Of a stretch of DNA of 64,000 nucleotides, positions 8,739 to 17,843 are shown piece after piece. The DNA lies in assembly GCA_910584965.1 (NCBI GenBank), contig CAJUDZ010000005.1, forward strand, positions 114,770 through 178,769, given 5' to 3'. Position numbers and translations under genes: made by a program. The notes beneath the pieces are model-generated. The model was not told where the DNA came from and made no database searches. It saw nothing but the letters and a program-made list of their open reading frames with translations. The stretch is from an uncultured Lachnospiraceae bacterium (GTDB taxonomy: Bacteria > Bacillota > Clostridia > Lachnospirales > Lachnospiraceae). Numbering within the stretch: the first letter of the stretch is position 1; each line of letters starts with the position of its first letter.

Positions 8739-8821
8739 TATGCGCTCCTCCTTCATATTGTGAAAACATTTCCGATACTGCTTCAGCACAGGTTTTCCAT
8801 GCCAGCCTGTCTTAAACTATT

Positions 8822-10024
8822 TTACATACTTTTCTCGTACTTTTCAACCGTTTCGAGTATTTCCTTCCCATACTGCGGATAGCGGTTCACGAGTTCCTTG
8901 ATTTCCTTCTGAGCGCCGCCCGCCACCATATCCTTGTTATAATCCATTCTTCTTCTGAGCGACTGTCTCCTGATAATCAGGCCGTGCCGTATCTCCACCA
9001 TTTCCTTACGGTCGAGAATCGCTTCCGTCTGATGAAGCCAGATCGCCGGGTCCTTGATTTGATATCTTCTTAAAATTTTAATCAGCTCCTGCTGAGTATA
9101 ATCCAGATCGATTTCCGCCCGCCTGCATTTTTCCCGCTCTTCCTTTTCCTGAAAATACAGATTCCATGCCTTTTCCAGCTCTTCCGCACTCGTCACGTCG
9201 TATTTCAGATACAGGTAATCGAGCAGATTCGTATTATTGACATAACGGATTTTGACGCGGTTCTGCAGCAGAATAATTTTGTTTATGCTCAGCTCAACCC
9301 GCTGTAAGTCCCGCTTCGCTTCCGTATGCTTCACGTAGATGAGCGTAATCGCCAAAGCCGCGACGCCCGCGGTAATCAGATAGCCGGCCTTTGTATCCAT
9401 TTCCAGCAGAAACTGAAGGCCCAGCAGCAGCGCAAAACACAGCCCCAAAGCGGTTACGCAGATTACCGCCATTCCCCTCGTATCCGCAATGGCGCTCGTC
9501 AGCTCGTTTTTGCGGTAATAGTAGGCGTGTTTTTCTCCTTCCAGACGGTTTAAGTCTTTCTTGATCAGGTCCTGGTAAGCCTCCGCTTCTTTCAGCCTGC
9601 TGCACCCTTCTTCGATCTCGTCTAACATCCGTTCGATCTGCTGATAACGCGAATCGCTCATCCGCCGCTTTCTGCCCATATAATCGTCCCGGCTGTTCTG
9701 CAAAAGCTCTACCCGCTTGGCACAGCTTTTCAGTTCTTCCGCTTCTTCTTCCGGAAGCGCCTCGATTTCCTCCATATCTTTCAGATAGGAAGTCACCGTA
9801 TTGTATTCAAAGTTCAGGTTTTCCAGTTCTTTTGTGGCATCCTTCATCTTTTCCAGGCAGTTACGGACGAAAGCTTCCCGTACTTCCCGGTTGGTAAAGT
9901 CTACCCGCTCTTCTTCCGCGGAATCTTCCCAGTCTTCTTCATAGTCAATCTCTTCCTGTTTCTTTTTCCACTTCCCAAAAATCCGCTTAAATATGTTCGT
10001 CCCTTTTTTCAACGTTTCATACAC
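8822..10024 (-). CDS. Coiled-coil membrane protein of the DUF5716/DUF5717-type cluster
   Basis: This is a 400-residue protein of unknown function. The N-terminal half is highly charged and probably coiled coil (residues 60-180). Two adjacent hydrophobic segments follow at about 188-212 (GMAVICVTALGLCFALLLG) and 217-237, then a second long charged helical region to the end. The topology suggests a membrane hairpin with both helical arms in the cytoplasm. Its start overlaps the end of the TPR-like gene by 16 bases, indicating translational coupling. It is last in a four-gene run and is the likely membrane anchor of that system. Confidence 0.75.
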   Translation of the reverse strand: MYETLKKGTNIFKRIFGKWKKKQEEIDYEEDWEDSAEEERVDFTNREVREAFVRNCLEKMKDATKELENLNFEYNTVTSYLKDMEEIEALPEEEAEELKSCAKRVELLQNSRDDYMGRKRRMSDSRYQQIERMLDEIEEGCSRLKEAEAYQDLIKKDLNRLEGEKHAYYYRKNELTSAIADTRGMAVICVTALGLCFALLLGLQFLLEMDTKAGYLITAGVAALAITLIYVKHTEAKRDLQRVELSINKIILLQNRVKIRYVNNTNLLDYLYLKYDVTSAEELEKAWNLYFQEKEEREKCRRAEIDLDYTQQELIKILRRYQIKDPAIWLHQTEAILDRKEMVEIRHGLIIRRQSLRRRMDYNKDMVAGGAQKEIKELVNRYPQYGKEILETVEKYEKSM

Positions 10025-10857
10025 TCCCTGTATTCGTCTTTCAGCATATTCGTCAGTTTTTCTATCTCTTCATAATACGACGCCGGATTCCCCGCGGTGC
10101 TGCTGCCGTCCTCCCTGCATACGCGCAGCGTGAATAACATCCGGTTTTCGTCGGTCATCTCATATGCGCCCGCCGCCTGTTCCATCCTGCGTTCCACCCT
10201 GAGCGAAACATCATGCCATTCCGGATGCTGCGCGAGAAAATCCACATAGTCGCTTTCCTTATCCTGCATACGCCTCGCCGTTAAATACAACGCCAGGCTT
10301 TCCTCGCTGCCGTTCGCCTGGTAAGCCGCCAGAAAATCTTCCTGCGCCCGTTCAAACAAAAACAGCTTCGCATGGACAACGCCCCTGTTATGCAGCACCT
10401 TTCCCCGCAGCTCCCGTTCCCCGGCAGGCAGCCCGGAAAGCAGCTCGTCGTAACGGTCGAGCGCCAGCATATAATGGCCGTTCTGCAGCATATAATCCGC
10501 CTTCGTTTTCTGCCGTTCATAAGGATTCAGTCCGGCGCTGTTCCGAATGACCGTCTCCGCATGGGATACCATCTCTTTAGGATACAGACCGGCATATTCC
10601 AATATCATTCCCACATACGCGCTGGCGCTTCCCTTCTGATTCACGAGCGAATAAAGCGCACGGGCCAGCGTCGGAAGGCCGCACTGATCGTCCAGCCAGC
10701 GCGCCAGCTTATCGCTGACGATTTCCTGATCGATCAGTTCCACATTTTCCATAAAGCAGTAACACAACTCTTCCAGTGAATATAAGTTTACATAAGTTTT
10801 TTCAAAAAAATATGGGATTTCCGCGCACTTCCCCGTCCCCAATATAATGCGGCTCAT
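10009..10857 (-). CDS. TPR-like protein of the DUF5716/DUF5717-type cluster
   Basis: This is a 282-residue soluble protein. The N terminus (MSRIILGTGKCAEIPYFFEKTYVNLYS) is followed by helical repeats resembling tetratricopeptide units at about 130-225, for example YMLQNGHYMLALDRYDELL and LHNRGVVHAKLFLFERAQED. These suggest a protein-binding role. The start at 10857 was chosen for the AAAGGCGGG upstream and because the longer frame adds only low-complexity charged residues. It lies between the actin-like gene (86-base gap) and the coiled-coil membrane gene (16-base overlap). No catalytic motif is visible. Confidence 0.7.
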   Translation of the reverse strand: MSRIILGTGKCAEIPYFFEKTYVNLYSLEELCYCFMENVELIDQEIVSDKLARWLDDQCGLPTLARALYSLVNQKGSASAYVGMILEYAGLYPKEMVSHAETVIRNSAGLNPYERQKTKADYMLQNGHYMLALDRYDELLSGLPAGERELRGKVLHNRGVVHAKLFLFERAQEDFLAAYQANGSEESLALYLTARRMQDKESDYVDFLAQHPEWHDVSLRVERRMEQAAGAYEMTDENRMLFTLRVCREDGSSTAGNPASYYEEIEKLTNMLKDEYRECMKR

Positions 10858-10943
10858 ATACTGCCCGCCTTTCCCCATGTGATCTGCCGGCCTTATTTTG
10901 CGGTCTCCGCGGCCTTTTTTATCCGGCTCCGTATTGTCTTTTC

Positions 10944-12260
10944 CTATGTGACCGCGAACTGTTTGACCCACACTTTACTGCTGGTCGGAAACAGTTCCCC
11001 GAATCCCAGATCCGTTATCTGCGCTTCCACGCATTCCGCCGAGGTCATTCTGATTTTGATAAAGTATCTGCCGAATGCCCCCGTCCTGACCGGAGCATCC
11101 TCCAGAATAAATTCCCGCAGCTGGGCGCGCTTTCCCGTCAGCGGCGTGACGAGAAAAGAAAGGACGTTTTCGTCTCCCGGCAAAAGGATATCGCACTCTT
11201 TGTATACCTCGTACCAGTTCTCGCCCGCATCCAACAGCGCGTAATAGGATTCTTTTCCCCGCTTTAACACGTTCATGCCGATATTGGCTTTCAATTTATC
11301 CGCTCCCAGGAAAATATGCTCTTTTCCCATCTGACTCGGCTCCAGCTTTTCCAGCAGGCCGAAGCAGGCCCCTTTGCAGAAAAGATTGTTCCCCTGAAAA
11401 ACTCTGCGGCTCCGGCATAAAAAGCGCAGCGATTCCTTCGCCCATTCTTCCCGGAATCCGTCGCCAAGCAGAAAAACGGCAGAAACAATTCTGTCCGCGC
11501 ACTGTTCTTTCAGAATATCGAGAAATTTTTCATCCGCCAGCCGATAACTGTCCGCCTTTATTTCTTCGTCCTCCTGCTCATCCGGAAGAATCATGGATGA
11601 GAAAGTCTGCTCTTCGATCAGAACGACCATCGGGGTCGTCTTTTTATTGCGTTCGAACCGGTAAACTTTCAGCCGCGAACGGTTATGGTCACAGGCAATC
11701 ACCTGGTAGTTCCACAGTTCTTCCGGCTGATACAGCACAAAATGATAGAAGCTCTCCACATGGCTCTGGAAATAGATCTGCGGCGTTTTCAGGTTCAGAT
11801 TCACCGCCGCCTTCGCAAGCACATCCACCATCCGGTCGTCCAGATTTTCCACTGTAAACATGATCGCGCCGATGTTTTCCGCCTTCACCAGAAAATTCAG
11901 CAGCGCGAGGCTCCTTTTCATAAACAGCGTGAGCAGGGCAACGGAATCAAATGTCTCATCATCTATTGTAATCATTTCGCCTTTTCTTGCAAGTTCTATC
12001 AGATTGGTTACGAGATATCCTTCTTCTTCCTGGCTGTACCGGATGGCATCCTTGCCATACAGCCACTGATTCACTCCTTTTCGTTTACATAATACCGTCG
12101 GAATGTTATACTGCTTCGTCCCAACGACGGTCGGCACGCTTTCTACCACATTTTCCCCATAAACGCAGTAACTGATCTGGGAAAAATCGTCTCCCAGGTC
12201 ATAGCCCGCCAGAATGCTTCCCTTATGCACTTTTTCATCCGTTTTTTTGTCAAAAAGCAT
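10944..12260 (-). CDS. Actin/Hsp70-like protein (DUF5716-type)
   Basis: This 438-residue protein resembles the actin/Hsp70 ATPase fold. There is a phosphate-1-like motif near the N terminus (ILAGYDLGDDFSQISYCVYG), a possible second phosphate motif (VIACDHNRSRLKVYRF) and an adenosine-like glycine motif (SAVFLLGDGF). It lacks the substrate-binding domain of DnaK and ends instead with a beta-rich region (RTGAFGRYFIKIRM). I recognise it from memory as DUF5716. It starts with ATG at 12260, or GTG two codons earlier. It follows the giant solenoid gene by 49 bases and precedes the TPR-like gene, a chaperone-like or scaffold-like arrangement. Its biochemical activity is unknown. Confidence 0.75.
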   Translation of the reverse strand: MLFDKKTDEKVHKGSILAGYDLGDDFSQISYCVYGENVVESVPTVVGTKQYNIPTVLCKRKGVNQWLYGKDAIRYSQEEEGYLVTNLIELARKGEMITIDDETFDSVALLTLFMKRSLALLNFLVKAENIGAIMFTVENLDDRMVDVLAKAAVNLNLKTPQIYFQSHVESFYHFVLYQPEELWNYQVIACDHNRSRLKVYRFERNKKTTPMVVLIEEQTFSSMILPDEQEDEEIKADSYRLADEKFLDILKEQCADRIVSAVFLLGDGFREEWAKESLRFLCRSRRVFQGNNLFCKGACFGLLEKLEPSQMGKEHIFLGADKLKANIGMNVLKRGKESYYALLDAGENWYEVYKECDILLPGDENVLSFLVTPLTGKRAQLREFILEDAPVRTGAFGRYFIKIRMTSAECVEAQITDLGFGELFPTSSKVWVKQFAVT

Positions 12261-12309
12261 ATCCACACCCGCTTTAACCGCTTTTTCAAGGCACTCTTAA
12301 AACTTCTCT

Positions 12310-15300
12310 TTACGCTATTGTAAACAGCTTACCGGTCATAAAGTCTTTTTTATAATATTCTTCCAGCAGCGTATTCACCGTATCATAATCCTGCAGCGTC
12401 CTGCCGATCATAATGCCGTTTAACAGATTGAAACGGCTGCCCGCATGAATCTGGCTGCTGCTGTCGCTTTTGCTGATCGTTCCGCTCTCCGTCACCTGTT
12501 CTTTGCCGTCCGCCTCTTCCGTAATATAATACTGAAGCCGCTCGCCGAAGAACAGGATAAATTCTTTCACGCAAATGCCCCCGAACATGTCCTTCATCGT
12601 CTCTTTGCAGTATTCCTGTTCTTTGCCGTCTTCGCGCCCGATCAGATAATGAATCTTCACGCGGTGGCCGGGCTTCGCGCGGTATTCCAAAATCACTTTG
12701 TCCTGAAGCATGGCCAGCGCAGGCAGATATCCCTGATAGGATTTAAGCAAAGGCAGAACCAGTTTCCGGTTCAGCAGATCGCGCAGAAAATCCGAAATCA
12801 TTTCTTTCATATCTTCCGCTATTTCCGCCGGGTTTTCCGCGTAATATTTCAAATACGCTATTTTGCATACGAGATGAATCCGTTCCTTTTCACGGTACAG
12901 CTGGCGGATGCTTTTAAAAACAGTCTCATCCGTTACCTTTTCCCCGATCACATAATCATAACAGGTCTGCGATAAAAAGGCGGAAATCACCTCTTCTTTG
13001 CCCCCGGCTCTGGCATAGGATAAAAAGATTTCCATTTCTTCGCCGATAAAGGAGCCTGTATAAAGGGTCTGCACGATGATCCGTTCGGCAATCTCATAGG
13101 CATCCACGCCAAAGTCCGACGCGGCCTTCCAGATATCCCGCATATCTTTCGCGCTCCCGTTATAATAGCGGACCAGATATTTCAAAATCTGCTCGTCATA
13201 TTTCCCTTTTTTGACGACATCAAGCAGAATGCCCGTCATAAACGCGTCTTCTTCCGTTACGGCGTCGCCGGCAAGCAGCCTGGAGAACAGTCTGACAAGC
13301 GTCTTCACCTCGATGCGGTAAGGACCTGTAACGAGCACCCACTCGTAGGCTTCTTTGTACATGCCGCGCAGCACCATCATGCGGATAACCTCTTTCCTGT
13401 CGCCTGCCGCGATATCTTCCGGATGCAGGGAAAGCAGATAATCATCCAGTTCCCACATTCTGTCTTTTTCATAATAAAACTGCACAAGCCGGATTCGAAT
13501 TTCCTGACGGTTTTCTTCCGCGAGGAAATCCGAATCCGCAAGATAACGGAATCGTTCCAGCGTTTCTTCCTGTATGCTCACATCGTCCTTATGATCGTAA
13601 CAGACATGCAGCGCATATCCGAGATGTTCCCTGATATAGGGCGTTACTAGCTGGAACAGGCGGCCCGTCGTAATCAGCGGTTCCCGCCTGCTGACCACGC
13701 TGGCGGTATAACGGTTCCGTTCCCCGTCTTCCAGCACGACGGTACATGCTTCGTCAAACAGCGGAACCTGCGCCCGCCTTCCCGTCACCGGATAACGCAT
13801 CTCCCGTACCCCATAAGGATATACCAGAACGGCCTGTTTTATGGCGTCGCTTTCTACCGCAATGTCCTGCATAAACAAAAGCTCCATAAGCGCGCCCGCC
13901 GTTTCCGCATCCATCATGGACTGCTCCAAAACGTTTCGATACAGATACGCCAGATTTTTATTGATTCTCCCATGCCCAATCTGTTCCATGACAAACCGTT
14001 CTATGGCCGGCAGATAATTGATATAAATCTCCGGTATTTCTTCCTGATGCTTCCATACATACGCATAAAGCCAGGCCGTAATCTCATAATGCAGATCGCT
14101 CTGGTAGGAAAAATACATCAAAACCATTTTCGGAAGCGTCTGCCTGTCATCCAGCGTAACGGACATCATATAATACTCGTACAGCCTCGTAATGCGCAGA
14201 TTCTGTTCCACGCCCGCCTGATACCATTTAAAATATTTCCCGCCCTGTTTATTGCCCTTCATCAGCGTTGCGCAGATGGCATGCAGCAGATCGCTCTGCG
14301 GCTTTTTCTCATAGCAGGAAACCAAAATCCGCAAAAGCAGATCGGAATAGCTTTTCTGTTTGTTGGCCAGGTACAGAAGCTGTATCATCACATCGTCTTT
14401 CATCGCTTCGTTTTTGGCCGCAAAATGCAGTATCTGCAATTCGAAATCGCCAAGCTTCATCAGAATCGCCGGATTCATACAGATCAGATTCCAGGCCTCG
14501 GCATATACCACCGGGCTGTAACACCGATATGCAAAAAGTTCTTCCAACAGCGCCCATTTTCTGGCGGCGCTTCTTGTATATTCATCTGCAAGGAACAGCA
14601 AGAGCCACGCAATCCGCCAGTTGCCGCGGTTTCGCTCATAAAAATATGAGATTTTCCTGGAAACCTCGTCCACATATCTGTCGCTTTTGCCATACAGCGT
14701 CGTCAGATACAGATAGTAACAATATAACGCCGGCTTTTCTTCCTTTAACCACTCCACTTCCACCCGGTTCTGTTCCAGTATCCATTCCGCCTCGTGAAAA
14801 CGCTCCTGCGTCACGAAAAGCTGTGCCTGAAAAAGCCTTGCCGAAAGGTCATTGCCGTCCACCTCTTTCAAACGCTCCACCAGGCCGCCCGACTTTTTCA
14901 GCCATGTTCCGGCGGTTATTTTTTTCAGACGGTATTCCTGATAATACTGCATAAGCAGCGTCGTAATACGCTTCTGCTCCCGTTTCATCATTGTCAGTTT
15001 CCGCCCGTACTCCGCATGGCAGACAACGGTTACCGGAACCGTGACGGTTTTTTCAAAACTTTTGATGCGGATACACCCGTAGTTATTCCCCGCATGAAGA
15101 TTTTCATCCTGTATGTAATAGTATAAACGGTAAAGATTGCCGAGAAAAGCGTCTTCCGTAACGACTCTGTCGTCAACTTTCAAAAAACTGCCTTCCGCTT
15201 CAATCTGAAGATAAGTATATCCCCAGCCGTTTCTGTGGATAACAAGCGTATAACGCATCTCTGCCGCCGGTTCTTCAATCCGGATTTCCGCTTCTTCCGG

Positions 15301-15882
15301 CATGTATTCCACCGGCTTCTTCTTATTGATCTCCAGCAGAAATTCTTCCACGTTATGTTCATTGCCGTAAACGGCGGAAAGCCCTTTATACGCCGCATAA
15401 TACTGCCTGTCATTTCCGGTAAGTATCTGTCCGAATTCCGGGCTGTAAAAAAGTTTTACGGCTTCTTCCCAGCTGCTTTTGGCCAGATTGGTGAAATGAA
15501 AAAGATTTTTGATTGCCCCGAGACTGGAATCGACCGGCGGCTCCTCCACGGAGACTGAAAAAGGGAGATAGTATTCTCCCTGGTTTGAAATCATATGAAA
15601 AGCGCCTTTGACCTCTTCTCCGGCCTCGGCTCCCGACGCGTCGAACCGGTAAAAAATCTCGTCCCGGCTTCCCCCAAAAGAAGGAGAAAGGCATGCCATC
15701 CTAAGATCCGAAGATACGATATGGCCTTCCGTCATGGCGTCTTTGGCTCCATTAATGAAAAAAGAACCCTCCGCCATTTCCCCGGCCCGGACGGACAACT
15801 CGATACGCGGGCATGAAAAATCCAGCGTGCCGTTCTCATATTTAAAATTTCCGTCTAATATCTCTCGAATGATCTGCTTCAA
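12310..15882 (-). CDS. Large beta-domain plus alpha-solenoid protein (DUF5717-type)
   Basis: This is an 1190-residue protein of unknown function. Residues 1-310 are beta-rich and look like two Ig-like domains, around 16-115 and 205-300. The rest is a long alpha-solenoid rich in Tyr, Leu and Glu with TPR-like helical pairs, interrupted by a short beta segment near 700-760. There is no signal peptide or membrane span. The start is a TTG at 15882, chosen because the sequence MKQIIREILDGNFKYENGTL gives a sensible N terminus; the ribosome site is poor. It opens the four-gene cluster, just downstream of the terminator that ends the sleC-like gene. I infer a scaffold or adaptor working with the actin-like protein. 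Confidence 0.75.
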   Translation of the reverse strand: MKQIIREILDGNFKYENGTLDFSCPRIELSVRAGEMAEGSFFINGAKDAMTEGHIVSSDLRMACLSPSFGGSRDEIFYRFDASGAEAGEEVKGAFHMISNQGEYYLPFSVSVEEPPVDSSLGAIKNLFHFTNLAKSSWEEAVKLFYSPEFGQILTGNDRQYYAAYKGLSAVYGNEHNVEEFLLEINKKKPVEYMPEEAEIRIEEPAAEMRYTLVIHRNGWGYTYLQIEAEGSFLKVDDRVVTEDAFLGNLYRLYYYIQDENLHAGNNYGCIRIKSFEKTVTVPVTVVCHAEYGRKLTMMKREQKRITTLLMQYYQEYRLKKITAGTWLKKSGGLVERLKEVDGNDLSARLFQAQLFVTQERFHEAEWILEQNRVEVEWLKEEKPALYCYYLYLTTLYGKSDRYVDEVSRKISYFYERNRGNWRIAWLLLFLADEYTRSAARKWALLEELFAYRCYSPVVYAEAWNLICMNPAILMKLGDFELQILHFAAKNEAMKDDVMIQLLYLANKQKSYSDLLLRILVSCYEKKPQSDLLHAICATLMKGNKQGGKYFKWYQAGVEQNLRITRLYEYYMMSVTLDDRQTLPKMVLMYFSYQSDLHYEITAWLYAYVWKHQEEIPEIYINYLPAIERFVMEQIGHGRINKNLAYLYRNVLEQSMMDAETAGALMELLFMQDIAVESDAIKQAVLVYPYGVREMRYPVTGRRAQVPLFDEACTVVLEDGERNRYTASVVSRREPLITTGRLFQLVTPYIREHLGYALHVCYDHKDDVSIQEETLERFRYLADSDFLAEENRQEIRIRLVQFYYEKDRMWELDDYLLSLHPEDIAAGDRKEVIRMMVLRGMYKEAYEWVLVTGPYRIEVKTLVRLFSRLLAGDAVTEEDAFMTGILLDVVKKGKYDEQILKYLVRYYNGSAKDMRDIWKAASDFGVDAYEIAERIIVQTLYTGSFIGEEMEIFLSYARAGGKEEVISAFLSQTCYDYVIGEKVTDETVFKSIRQLYREKERIHLVCKIAYLKYYAENPAEIAEDMKEMISDFLRDLLNRKLVLPLLKSYQGYLPALAMLQDKVILEYRAKPGHRVKIHYLIGREDGKEQEYCKETMKDMFGGICVKEFILFFGERLQYYITEEADGKEQVTESGTISKSDSSSQIHAGSRFNLLNGIMIGRTLQDYDTVNTLLEEYYKKDFMTGKLFTIA

Positions 15883-15910
15883 TTTTATACCACGCTTCCA
15901 AAGGATTCTC

Positions 15911-15950
15911 TAAAAAACCGGGGCCTGAGAAAAGTTCTCCGCCCCGGCGT
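15911..15950 (-). terminator. Strong terminator after the sleC-like gene
   Basis: On the minus strand CCGGGGC pairs with GCCCCGG around an inner GAGAA/TTCTC stem and is followed by TTTTTT. It lies directly after the stop of the sleC-like 3' half and insulates the DUF5717-type gene. Confidence 0.85.
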
Positions 15951-15957
15951 TATTTTG

Positions 15958-16537
15958 TCAAACCGGTTCCGCAATCCTGCTGACTCCCACATAAATATCC
16001 GAGATCTCATACCAGGTGGGATAATCGACGATTCCGCTTGCCGGCAGCCCGAATACTTTCTGGAATACCCGTACTGCCTCCGCCGTCGCAGACCCATAGA
16101 CGCCATCCACGGTAACTCTGGGAATTGCAGGAAAATTCTGTGCAATCCGGTTAAGCTGCTGCTGTATCTGTCTGACCTTTTCTCCCGACGCACCGATACC
16201 GAGATTATATCCCGGCCAGGAAGAAGGCACTCCGGCCACACTGACCGCCGAATTGATATACATATCGCTGCCATAATAATACCGTATGATCTCGATCGCG
16301 GAATATCCTTCATCTCCAAGATATTTGGACCCCCATTGGCTCAGGCCGTCGCAGGTTACGCGCTGGCCGTCGCAATAGGAAGTAAATATAGGCTGTCTGA
16401 CTCCCGGCCTGGAAAGATAGTTTGCAAAGATGCTGTCCACGAGCCGGTCAATATTCTCAAATGTATTTCTGCCCCGAATCCATTTCTGGTCATAGGCGGT
16501 AGAAGATGTTATCGTAAAATTGTAGCCCTGGTTCCGA
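15958..16537 (-). CDS. sleC: Interrupted SleC-like spore cortex lytic enzyme, 3' half
   Basis: This open frame runs from the GGTA core (16538-16541) to TGA at 15958. It encodes about 192 residues that start YRNQGYNFTITSSTAYDQKW and hold the rest of the SpoIID/LytB-like catalytic region (TSYCDGQRVTCDGLSQWGS). A C-terminal peptidoglycan-binding domain of paired repeats follows (SGEKVRQIQQQLNRIAQNFP, VDGVYGSATAEAVRVFQ). It has no plausible start or ribosome site of its own. The matching 5' half lies 5.1 kb away at 21641-22327, and joining the halves at the core gives one uninterrupted frame. SleC-type enzymes are made as pre-pro-forms and degrade the spore cortex on germination. Here the gene is silent unless the intervening element leaves. 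Confidence 0.85.
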
Positions 16538-16561
16538 TACCCCGCCGCCGCAGCTCATTCG
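16538..16561. other. Attachment site, element end next to sleC 3' half
   Basis: The core TACC (GGTA on the minus strand) lies at 16538-16541. One spacer base is followed, inside the element, by the 19-base half-site CGCCGCCGCAGCTCATTCG at 16543-16561. This is an imperfect inverted copy (14 of 19) of the half-site at the other end. The spacing is identical at both ends. Confidence 0.8.
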
Positions 16562-16613
16562 TCACAAAACCCGCTCCGGGCAGTCCGGAACCCGTCCGTT
16601 CCGCACCGGACGT

Positions 16614-17687
16614 TTATGATCCGGTTATGGTAAGCGCGTGCATATAAGCGTCGTTTCCGCGCGCGCAGGTTACGGTCACTTTCTTGCCGCTCACAAGCAC
16701 TTTCAGATTATTGACGCTGCTGACCGAATCCAGCTTCAGTTCCATCTCTCCGTAATTTGTCGATAAATAGAGCAGATTTTCATTGGATTTACTGCCCACC
16801 GTTCCTGTCACCGTTGCAACGGAAGAAGTATCGACAGAAGCCTGAGAACCGTCTTTGGTACCGAAAATCGTCGCCGCGTGCATATAAGCGTCCGAACCGC
16901 GGTAAACGGAAACGCTCAGTTTATTTCCGGGTGTCAGGACCATACCGTTTCTGGAATCCGTATTATTATCGATCACAATCTGCATATCGCCGCTTTTGGT
17001 CGATAAATAAAGCAGATTTTCTTTCGTATCACCTGTTACCGTACCCGTAACCGTTGAGGTGGACACGCCGACAGGCGAAGAAGGGGCCGGCGATATCCCC
17101 GTATAATTCGTATCCGCCGAGCCTGTCCCGGAAGAAGACGCCCCGTCCGAAATACTCACCGCGTGCATATAGGCATCCGAACCGCGCACGCAGACGATGG
17201 TATACGTTTTATCCGCCACAAGCACGGAACAGCCGCTTAGATTGGTTGACGGGTCGAGTTTGATTTCCATCTCTCCCTGCTGCGTCTTAAAGCAAAGCAC
17301 GTCATCTTTGCTTTTATCCCCGATCGTGCCTGTCACGGTGGCCGTGGTCGAAGAATCAAGCGTTGTCGAAGGCGTCTGCACTTCTCCGGTCAGTTTCACC
17401 GCGTGAAGGTATCCGTCGGAACCATGCGATACGGAAACCGACACCTTGCTGCCCGGCAGCAAAATCTTACAGCCGCTCGTATCCGTCCCGCTGTCCAGTT
17501 TGATCTGCATTTCCCCTTCCCGCGTGGAAAGCCGCAGTAACTCCGAAGTCGTGCCGGACGATACCGTTCCATGCACCGTTGCGATCACTTCCGCCGCCCG
17601 TACCTTTGCCGAAGCGGCCGGCATCACAAACATACCGCACAGCAGAACGGCCGCCAGCAATAACTTTACATAATTTCCCCGTTTCAT
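16614..17687 (-). CDS. Secreted protein with four tandem beta-repeats
   Basis: This is a 357-residue protein of unknown function. A signal peptide is clear (MKRGNYVKLLLAAVLLCGMF, then ASAKVRAAE). Four repeats of about 65-75 residues follow, each with the pattern TVTGTV...LLYLST..GEM.IKLD...V.RGSDAYMHA. Between repeats two and three is a Ser/Gly/Pro-rich linker. The repeats are beta-rich and could form small OB- or SH3-like barrels. No catalytic residues or cell-wall anchor are visible. It lies inside the excisable element, downstream of the DUF5722-like gene on the same strand (156-base gap), so it is cargo. The ribosome site GGAG lies about 13 bases before the start. Confidence 0.7.
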   Translation of the reverse strand: MKRGNYVKLLLAAVLLCGMFVMPAASAKVRAAEVIATVHGTVSSGTTSELLRLSTREGEMQIKLDSGTDTSGCKILLPGSKVSVSVSHGSDGYLHAVKLTGEVQTPSTTLDSSTTATVTGTIGDKSKDDVLCFKTQQGEMEIKLDPSTNLSGCSVLVADKTYTIVCVRGSDAYMHAVSISDGASSSGTGSADTNYTGISPAPSSPVGVSTSTVTGTVTGDTKENLLYLSTKSGDMQIVIDNNTDSRNGMVLTPGNKLSVSVYRGSDAYMHAATIFGTKDGSQASVDTSSVATVTGTVGSKSNENLLYLSTNYGEMELKLDSVSSVNNLKVLVSGKKVTVTCARGNDAYMHALTITGS

Positions 17688-17843
17688 AACCTATCACACT
17701 CCTTTTTCTCCCCATCGTTTATCCAAAACCGATAAAAGCGGACATTATCCCATGTTATGTAAATATATATTATGTAAAGCCATCATACAATATTTACCAT
17801 CGGAAATCAATGTTTTTTTGGAGAAAATCAAGGTCTGCGCAGG

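Noticed and set aside
8739..8821. Purine riboswitch or PurR box upstream of purC.
   Set aside because: The gap is only 83 bases and shows no conserved riboswitch core or PurR-type repeat.
16542..16613. Apparent one-base frameshift at the CGGCGGCGGGG run in front of the sleC-like 3' half, with an open frame running back to the stop of the four-repeat gene.
   Set aside because: The upstream open frame is element sequence. The true partner is the 5' half at 21641-22327, which joins in frame at the GGTA core without any indel.
16614..16616. Possible fusion of the four-repeat protein to the SpoIID-like domain by read-through of its TAA.
   Set aside because: The frame after the stop does not lead into the domain without a shift, and the domain's natural N-terminal half is found elsewhere.
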